64,000 nucleotides of DNA from Rapidithrix thailandica (GTDB lineage Bacteria; Bacteroidota; Bacteroidia; Cytophagales; Flammeovirgaceae), in NCBI RefSeq assembly GCF_039710355.1, contig NZ_JBDKWZ010000001.1:248001-312000 (forward strand), in the 5' to 3' direction. A program made the position numbers and the translations under genes. The notes beneath the pieces are model-generated. The model did no database searches, was not told the DNA's origin, and worked only from the letters and a program-made list of their open reading frames with translations. Positions within the stretch are counted from its first letter, which is position 1, and each line of letters opens with the position of its first letter. Below, in pieces: positions 58,585-64,000 of the stretch.

Positions 58585-59526
58585 TTAACTTCCTTCTTGT
58601 TCCGGAATCAATTGATTCTTATCCGGGTCCCAACGGTAGTCCAGGTTGCAGGCACCACCCAGATAACAGGCTTCGGGCTTGATCGTGAGAAAATCCAACT
58701 TACGGTTGAGAATACTTACTCCCAAATCATTGAGCTTGGTTGGCTCGAAACTTTCAAACAAGGGGTCGATACGCTCCAGGTAGAGGAGATATTGCAAGTC
58801 CCCGAAGCCGTACCAATTGTGCCGGTGAAGAGCTTTTTTGATCAATGCATGCCGGTTGGGCAACCGGGCCGTACCCATAAAAAGCAGGTAGTTTTCAATT
58901 TCATTCAAACCGTTTTTCGTGCTGGGAAATCTTCGTAAATGCGCTTGCAAAGCATTGGGTAAGTAATGAAACTTGATTTTAGGCTTGTGAATAAAGGGCC
59001 ACAAAGTATCCGGGGTGGGAGAGGCGTAGGCTTGCCATACACTGGATAGGTATTCGAAATCAACGGCTGTTAATGAAATACGCTTTTGAAAAAGTGCTTG
59101 ATACTGATCCGGTGCGAATTCACCCAAACCCATGAGTTTCTTTGCCCAATCTACATTGCCCACACATACAAAAGAAAAATTTGTTTGCTCATAGGCTTTT
59201 TGCTGATACAACCAGTGGTGGATGGCAAGATAATTCACTTGGCAAAACAAATCGTATTCATACCAAAGGACCACCTCGTGGTAGTTGGGATAGGTGACGA
59301 TTTTGTCAAATTCATGAATGGTGTATTCTCTGTATAATTGTTCTTTGACTTTAAAGGCTTTTTCGAAAAAATTGACCCGTAATTGCCAAAATCCTTCCGA
59401 GGCGACCTCCGCATTCAACGTACCGTCTGACAGTACCTCACGCCATACGATATGGTCACCTGGCAATCCTGATTGCTTAAACAATTGTAGCGTAGCATCA
59501 CCATTGAGGATGTGAAGTATGTTCAT
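58585..59526 (-). CDS. DUF1835 domain protein
   Basis: 313 residues. The N-terminal DUF1835 part starts MNILHILNGDATLQLFKQSG, then DHIVWREVLSDG, followed by YPNYHEVVLWYEYDLFCQVN. The C-terminal part (LPNALQAHLRRFPSTKNGLN) belongs to the DUF3658-like area. Function unknown; cytoplasmic. It converges closely with the LolC/E-like gene. The AT-rich 338 bases upstream contain the -7 element of the next gene. Confidence 0.85.
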   Translation of the reverse strand: MNILHILNGDATLQLFKQSGLPGDHIVWREVLSDGTLNAEVASEGFWQLRVNFFEKAFKVKEQLYREYTIHEFDKIVTYPNYHEVVLWYEYDLFCQVNYLAIHHWLYQQKAYEQTNFSFVCVGNVDWAKKLMGLGEFAPDQYQALFQKRISLTAVDFEYLSSVWQAYASPTPDTLWPFIHKPKIKFHYLPNALQAHLRRFPSTKNGLNEIENYLLFMGTARLPNRHALIKKALHRHNWYGFGDLQYLLYLERIDPLFESFEPTKLNDLGVSILNRKLDFLTIKPEACYLGGACNLDYRWDPDKNQLIPEQEGS

Positions 59527-59785
59527 TTTTAGAAAGTGATTGTGAAATTTAGTTTATTATTATTAATAACTAATTTGGTGAGGAAAGTTCTTAATTTCAA
59601 TTAATTAGAAGTATTTATTTTAGACTTTCTCGATTCTCTTACTCGATTTGAAATGTACTGTGTGGAGAGTGATTACTTGTTGTGGAAAATAAGCGGAAAG
59701 CTTCGGAAACGAACATATATCAGGGCCTTAAGGTGAGATCTCTTGATTATTTTTTGCTTCTGCCCGATTTCGTTTCAGACTGTAG

Positions 59786-59793
59786 TAACTTTG
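59786..59793 (+). promoter_or_regulatory. -7 element (TAACTTTG) before the small membrane protein
   Basis: TAACTTTG fits TAnnTTTG, 71 bases upstream of the ATG at 59865. No TTG at the usual -33 distance was found. The rest of the gap between DUF1835 and this gene shows nothing. Confidence 0.4.
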
Positions 59794-59864
59794 CCGTATT
59801 GCGTTGAAGGCGGATTTTGCGCATGTTTTTCTCATTATACCTATCCATTTAAACCTGAAATATT

Positions 59865-60353
59865 ATGCAATTTCCAGATGGAAAAACTTTTCTGGACCGT
59901 TTGCGGGTTCTTTATTTTGCCTTAATCAGCGGCCCCTTTCTTTTCTTTATCATTTGCTATTTCGGCTTTCGCGAAGGAAGCATTAAAGCAAGCTACCCCG
60001 GGTTAGTCCCAACCTTCCAATATGCAGTGCCTGTAGTATGCCTGGTATTATTCATCTTAGGGCATTGGGTGTATCGAAAGACCTTGCTTCCTTTCCGTAC
60101 GGAGGGAACTCTCCGGGAAAAATTAATGGGTTTGTTCAGAGCTTCATTACTTAAATATGCCGCTTTGGAAGGTGCTTCCCTTTTCACCGTCATCATTTAC
60201 TATCTCACAGGACATATTATGTTTGCCGGGATGTATATAGTCGTACTTGTTGTATATTCCATCAATAGCCCTACGGCACCGGGCATAGTTCGTAGTCTAC
60301 GTATGAAAAAAGAAGATGCGGAGACTTTTATGCAAAATAAATTGATCGAATAA
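59865..60353 (+). CDS. small four-helix membrane protein of unknown function
   Basis: 162 residues, four predicted transmembrane helices (ALISGPFLFFIICYFGF; AVPVVCLVLFILGHWVY; LEGASLFTVIIYYLTG; MFAGMYIVVLVVYSINS) with a short basic segment between helices two and three (RKTLLPFRTEGTLREK) and a polar C-terminus. Inner membrane. I do not recognise a family. It converges with the HhH gene, 52 bases apart. Confidence 0.75.
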   Translation: MQFPDGKTFLDRLRVLYFALISGPFLFFIICYFGFREGSIKASYPGLVPTFQYAVPVVCLVLFILGHWVYRKTLLPFRTEGTLREKLMGLFRASLLKYAALEGASLFTVIIYYLTGHIMFAGMYIVVLVVYSINSPTAPGIVRSLRMKKEDAETFMQNKLIE

Positions 60354-60405
60354 AATTCTTGAAGGCGAATAAGTGAGTTAGGAGAGGGGGGGCGAAGGTT
60401 ACCGA

Positions 60406-61299
60406 TTAATCAAATTGAAGATAGGCTTGGAGCTTTTGGGCATCTTGTTCTGAAAACAATTCAATTTTTTGCAAATCTTCAAGTGAATGGTAAGGGCCGT
60501 GTTGTTGCCGGTAGTTTACAATGACTTTGGCCAGTTTGTAATTGATATAAGGGTGAGCTTTTAAGGTGTTCAAATCAGCCGTATTAATGGCAATTTGGGT
60601 AAGGGTTTTAGATTCCAACCGGGCATATTTGAGCAATTCTTCACAAGTTTCGGGGGGTAAGCCGTATACTTCCTTGAGTTGTTCGAGGTTGTGAAACCCT
60701 CCTAATTTGTCTCGAAACTTCACAATTCGGGCCGATAGTTTGGTTCCTATGCCTCTGATTTTTTTCAATTGCAGGGTGTCTGCAGTATTGATGTCGAAGG
60801 TTGAGCGTTTTTTTTTATGAGAAGCATACATCAGCTTCTCCTTCATTAATTTTTTTTGAGCCGATTTGGGCAGCTTTATATACGGTTTTAATTTGAGAAA
60901 TAGGGGTTCGGGAAACCCGTATATTTTTGCCAAATCGCCTTGTTGCCGGAATTGCCCTCCTTTGCTACAGTACTTTTTAATCCGGTCAGCCAAAAATTCC
61001 GGTACACCCAGGTTCAGCCAACCTTGTTTATCCAAGGTATTAGGGTCGAAATAAAAGAGGGTATCTTTTGAAGTATGTAAAGAGCTTTTGGATAAAAAGG
61101 AAGCGTTGAGTTTAGCACTCATGCTGTCCAGAAGGCGTTGATCCCGGGAAGAAATACTTGTTTCGGTTTTTACCGTATATTTCAAGATCAAAGGCCCTAC
61201 CAATAGCATCAACATCAAGCCCATCAAAACCAGGAAACCATTGATCTCCTTTTGTGAAAAGGCAAAATAACTCCGGAGGTATTGTTTGAGTCGCTTCAT
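60406..61299 (-). CDS. ComEA-like helix-hairpin-helix protein
   Basis: 297 residues. One N-terminal transmembrane helix (GFLVLMGLMLMLLVGPLIL) is followed by three HhH-type repeats: FDPNTLDKQGWLNLGVPEFL, DINTADTLQLKKIRGIGTKL and INTADLNTLKAHPYINYKLA. ComEA-like repeats bind DNA; related proteins serve DNA uptake or occur as membrane-bound DNA-binding proteins. The helix places the repeats outside the cytoplasm. No other competence gene is nearby, so the role is open. Confidence 0.88.
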   Translation of the reverse strand: MKRLKQYLRSYFAFSQKEINGFLVLMGLMLMLLVGPLILKYTVKTETSISSRDQRLLDSMSAKLNASFLSKSSLHTSKDTLFYFDPNTLDKQGWLNLGVPEFLADRIKKYCSKGGQFRQQGDLAKIYGFPEPLFLKLKPYIKLPKSAQKKLMKEKLMYASHKKKRSTFDINTADTLQLKKIRGIGTKLSARIVKFRDKLGGFHNLEQLKEVYGLPPETCEELLKYARLESKTLTQIAINTADLNTLKAHPYINYKLAKVIVNYRQQHGPYHSLEDLQKIELFSEQDAQKLQAYLQFD

Positions 61300-61382
61300 A
61301 AATTTTGGGTTATCCTAATACCCAAATAACCTCTTTCTGTTGCTTAGGTTTTTGGCAAATGGCCGATTTTCTTACACAGGAC

Positions 61383-61430
61383 CTTCCATCCTTCAAACCT
61401 TCAAGCCTTCTATCCTTCTATCCTTCAATC
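61383..61430. repeat. six tandem CTTCNANC octamers overlapping a stop codon
   Basis: Six successive 8-bp units: CTTCCATC, CTTCAAAC, CTTCAAGC, CTTCTATC, CTTCTATC, CTTCAATC. The last one contains the TGA of the FMN glutamate-synthase-like gene (61425-61427, complement), in the same phase as in the repeat at the left edge of the window. Confidence 0.8.
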
Positions 61431-62930
61431 TTGATAAGTGAAACTATCCGGGAAATAGCGGTTTTCCAACTCAATAAATTCATCGCCCCGGATAAACATT
61501 TCCATGCCGATTTCTTCCAGGCTTCTTTTACCACAAGCGGCCAACAGTTCCAGTACGGCATCCAAAGTATTTTGGTGGAAGTGGAATACCCGCTCGGCCT
61601 TGTCGGTTACAATCAGCCCCCGGGTCAACATATTACTTTGAGTGGCTACCCCGGTCGGGCATTGGTTGGTATTACAACGAAGGGCTTGAATACAGCCCAG
61701 TGCAAACATAAATCCGCGGGCACTGTTACAAAGATCGGCCCCCATCGCCAGTAATTTGATCAAGGAACTGGCTGTAAGTACCTTGCCGCTGGCAATCACC
61801 CGTATCTCTTGTTTAAGTTGATATTTGGTCAACATTTTCGAAACAAAAATCAAGGCGGGTTCTATAGGCAAACCTACCGAGTCGGAAAACTCCAAAGGGG
61901 CAGCTCCGGTGCCTCCTTCGGCACCGTCTATGGTAATGAAATCGGGCCAGATACCTACCGTTTTCATCTGTTCACAGAGCTCGATAAACTCTTCGGTCTT
62001 TCCGATACAAAGTTTAAATCCTACCGGTTTTCCCCCGGAGAGTTCCCGCAGTTTTTGAACAAAATTCAATAGGCCTTTGGCATCGGAAAATTCCCGGTGA
62101 CTGGGCGGGGAAACTACGGTGGTATAGGGTTCAAGTCCTCTGATTTTGGCAATTTCGGGTGTGTTTTTTACTCCGGGCAGTACTCCCCCATGCCCCGGTT
62201 TAGCCCCTTGCGACAATTTTATTTCAATCATTTTGACATTGGGCAGCAGGGCTTTCTCTTTAAATTTTTCCGGATCGAACTGGCCTTCAGGAGTCCGGCA
62301 CCCGAAATAGCCCGTACCAATTTGCCAAACCAGATCCCCTCCTCCTTCCATATGATAATCTGAAATACCACCTTCTCCGGTATTGTGGTAAAAGTGACCT
62401 CTGGCCGCTCCTTTGTTGAGTGCCAAGATGGCATTTTTGCTGAGAGCTCCATAACTCATCGCGGAAATATTGAATAGAGAAGCTTTGTAGGGATGCTGAC
62501 AAAGTGAACTTCCGATATTGACCCGGGGAGGCGTCATCAAAGGGTCTACAGCATAAATCGAATGCCGGAGGCCTTCGTAGTTAAGTGCGTTGAGTTCAAG
62601 CTGTGTCCCAAAGGGATGTGTATCGTTTACATTTTTTGCCCTACGGTATGCCAACGCCCGTTGATTGCGGCTGAACGGCCTTCCGTCCGTATTTCGTTCA
62701 ATAAAGTATTGTTGAATTTCCGGTGAAATAAATTCGAAAAAATAACGGAAATAACCTAATATGGGAAAGTTGCGAAGGATGGTATGTTTGTTCTGGCGTG
62801 AGTTGAAAATACCAATCACAGTTAATGGGATCAGTAGCCAATAAGTCATCCATACAGGCGGATAATAATATCCTGTTACACCTATTACAAGGATAAGTAG
62901 AATGCTGAGTTTGAAGAATTGGTAACGCAT
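61425..62930 (-). CDS. FMN-binding glutamate-synthase-like protein, membrane-anchored
   Basis: 501 residues. Two N-terminal transmembrane helices (FFKLSILLILVIGVTGYY; WMTYWLLIPLTVIGIF) precede the glutamate synthase domain 2 fold from ~90: ISAMSYGALSKNAILALNKG, NTGEGGISDYH, IKLSQGAKPGHGGVLPG, FITIDGAEGGTGAAPLEFSD and the iron-sulfur cysteine region CIQALRCNTNQCPTGV. It is a stand-alone relative of the GltB synthase domain that lacks the glutaminase part, so it may use another electron or ammonia source. The substrate is uncertain. The stop codon lies in a tandem octamer repeat. Confidence 0.93.
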   Translation of the reverse strand: MRYQFFKLSILLILVIGVTGYYYPPVWMTYWLLIPLTVIGIFNSRQNKHTILRNFPILGYFRYFFEFISPEIQQYFIERNTDGRPFSRNQRALAYRRAKNVNDTHPFGTQLELNALNYEGLRHSIYAVDPLMTPPRVNIGSSLCQHPYKASLFNISAMSYGALSKNAILALNKGAARGHFYHNTGEGGISDYHMEGGGDLVWQIGTGYFGCRTPEGQFDPEKFKEKALLPNVKMIEIKLSQGAKPGHGGVLPGVKNTPEIAKIRGLEPYTTVVSPPSHREFSDAKGLLNFVQKLRELSGGKPVGFKLCIGKTEEFIELCEQMKTVGIWPDFITIDGAEGGTGAAPLEFSDSVGLPIEPALIFVSKMLTKYQLKQEIRVIASGKVLTASSLIKLLAMGADLCNSARGFMFALGCIQALRCNTNQCPTGVATQSNMLTRGLIVTDKAERVFHFHQNTLDAVLELLAACGKRSLEEIGMEMFIRGDEFIELENRYFPDSFTYQD

Positions 62931-63063
62931 ACGTCTACAGAGGTTAGTGATAACTTAAATATATTGAGATTTCTGAAAGGAGCGCTATTTTTTAAAGGTT
63001 TCCTGGGTATCATATATGTTAAAAGGGATGATGCCTTGTTTCTTCTTTTGTATGAAGTATCAT

Positions 63064-63092
63064 AAAAAAAGTGCCGGCAAATGACCGGCACT
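63064..63092 (-). terminator. terminator after the right-edge gene
   Basis: GTGCCGG (63071-63077) pairs with CCGGCAC (63085-63091), 7-nt loop, followed on the minus strand by a run of seven Ts. Confidence 0.85.
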
Positions 63093-63119
63093 CTTTCTTC
63101 TCTGTTGTATAAAACCTGT

Positions 63120-64000
63120 TTATTTTTTGCGCTTAGGTTTGGGCGCTAATTTGGGTGAACGTAAATTGTACTCTTTTTTTCCATGCTGTGGTTTGGCCAA
63201 GACAGCCTCAGGGGCAATCTCTTTGGCACAAGAAGCGGCTTTCATCGCCTTTTCCAACATCCGGGCATAGTTAAAATGAATGGAGACATTGTCCCGTTCG
63301 GGGTCGTTATAGGCTACATATTGCGCATATTGTAAGCAACGTTTCACCCACTTCGGGTCATCCATTTGATGTAAAGTCAGGGTGGTAAGCGAATAATAAA
63401 AGCTCAATATTTCTTTTTGCTTAACTGCTTCCGTGGTTAACATGGCATCGGCATGGTCGGCCGCCTCCTGATACTTTCCTTTACCTAAGAGATAAAGAAC
63501 ATGTACTCTTTTCAACAAAAAGTGTTTTCCCGGAAAATTTGCCGCTTTTTTGATCTTTTCCATCGTTTTTTGATAGTAGGCTTCATCAAAGTTTTCAGGG
63601 CGGTATATTCCCGGATAGACAGCGCCATTGGCATCATAAGAATACTCCGTAGCGATTTTTTTATCCACTTCCTCTTGACCGTACAAACCGGCATATGTAT
63701 CCCGGTTGTCCAGCAAGTGCTGAAACTGTGGGCTATCCGTCCCCCGGACAAACTCCCGGGTAAAGTACCATGAAAGAGTATCGGTAAGCTCTACATTGGG
63801 TTGGGTGAAATATTCTGTGACTATTTCCTGGATTTCCTCTCGCTTATAGCAACTTGCCAAATAGCGGACATATGTGTAAAGGAATTCAGGAGACCGCTCA
63901 CCTCCGGCAAATTGTTTCTTTAACCTTACCGATTGACGGTTGGGGTCCAGGGCATCTTTGGCCGTTTGAACGAACTGAGGGCCCTCCTGACGGCTGGTAC
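63120..64000 (-). CDS. C-terminal part of a helical (TPR-like) protein, cut by the window edge
   Basis: The frame is open from the right edge of the window to TAA at 63120, at least 293 residues; the real start lies beyond base 64000. The visible part is all-helical, with TPR-like pairs (SPEFLYTYVRYLASCYKREE, KGKYQEAADHADAMLTTEAV) and a basic end (LAPKPKRKK). The segment with GGERSPEFLYTYVRYLAS resembles the region behind the thioredoxin domain of many Bacteroidota thioredoxin-family proteins, so the missing N-terminus may be a thioredoxin fold. That is an inference. A strong terminator follows. Confidence 0.65.
   Translation of the reverse strand, partial: TSRQEGPQFVQTAKDALDPNRQSVRLKKQFAGGERSPEFLYTYVRYLASCYKREEIQEIVTEYFTQPNVELTDTLSWYFTREFVRGTDSPQFQHLLDNRDTYAGLYGQEEVDKKIATEYSYDANGAVYPGIYRPENFDEAYYQKTMEKIKKAANFPGKHFLLKRVHVLYLLGKGKYQEAADHADAMLTTEAVKQKEILSFYYSLTTLTLHQMDDPKWVKRCLQYAQYVAYNDPERDNVSIHFNYARMLEKAMKAASCAKEIAPEAVLAKPQHGKKEYNLRSPKLAPKPKRKK

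Noticed and set aside
1..64000. CRISPR arrays, tRNA or rRNA genes, insertion sequences, prophage genes
   Set aside because: Scanning the gaps showed no regularly spaced repeats, no cloverleaf-like stretch with a GTTC-A arm, and no transposase, integrase or phage structural motif.

Overview
The window reads as chromosomal DNA of a member of the Bacteroidota, most likely of the Cytophagales. The signs are a TonB receptor with an STN domain paired with a DUF4249 lipoprotein, the DUF2339/DUF3999 pair, WG-repeat and MORN-type secreted proteins, and a SigZ-type ECF factor. Start codons lack Shine-Dalgarno sequences, and several genes are preceded by the Bacteroidota promoter pattern TTG-N17..23-TAnnTTTG. 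I found no rRNA, tRNA, CRISPR array, transposase or phage gene. About 50 genes are called on both strands; most are housekeeping or envelope genes.

Layout. 1-9 kb: an SMC/MukB-like coiled-coil ATPase running off the left edge, glycyl-tRNA synthetase, a possible 32-residue membrane peptide, a double-domain universal stress protein, a histidine-rich polytopic membrane protein and uvrC. 9-12.8 kb: an AT-rich accessory island with two decayed coding fragments, a secreted beta-rich protein, a 37-residue protein with 13 cysteines, a SigZ-like sigma factor, and a divergent HxlR regulator / AlkC-like glycosylase pair. 12.9-20.9 kb: a co-directional run of four genes (HhH plus double zinc ribbon; a 1211-residue protein with the same zinc-ribbon module; DUF1266; a large TPR protein) that looks like one undescribed multi-component system. 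21-29 kb: lipoprotein, DUF3999/DUF2339 pair, UPF0173 hydrolase, MltF-like transglycosylase. 28.3-34.3 kb: an MscS-like channel behind a 1721-residue fusion of an SLC12-type cation-chloride cotransporter with a long coiled coil and an AAA-type ATPase.

34.6-47 kb: a small protein, a MORN protein, fbaA, accD, rodA, the TonB/DUF4249 pair, and galactokinase with an SSS-family sodium/sugar symporter. 47.5-64 kb: HD-type phosphohydrolase, TrmH-type methyltransferase, ArsR-type regulator, obg, DUF2071, SDR, apt, a TPR/WG-repeat protein, a LolC/E-like permease, DUF1835, a small membrane protein, a ComEA-like HhH protein, an FMN glutamate-synthase-like enzyme and the C-terminal part of a protein cut by the right edge.

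The strongest leads are the SLC12-AAA fusion next to MscS, the Cys-rich mini-protein with the SigZ factor, the zinc-ribbon gene cluster, and an octamer tandem repeat that overlaps the stop codons of minus-strand genes. Family assignments come from reading motifs by eye; no database search was run.
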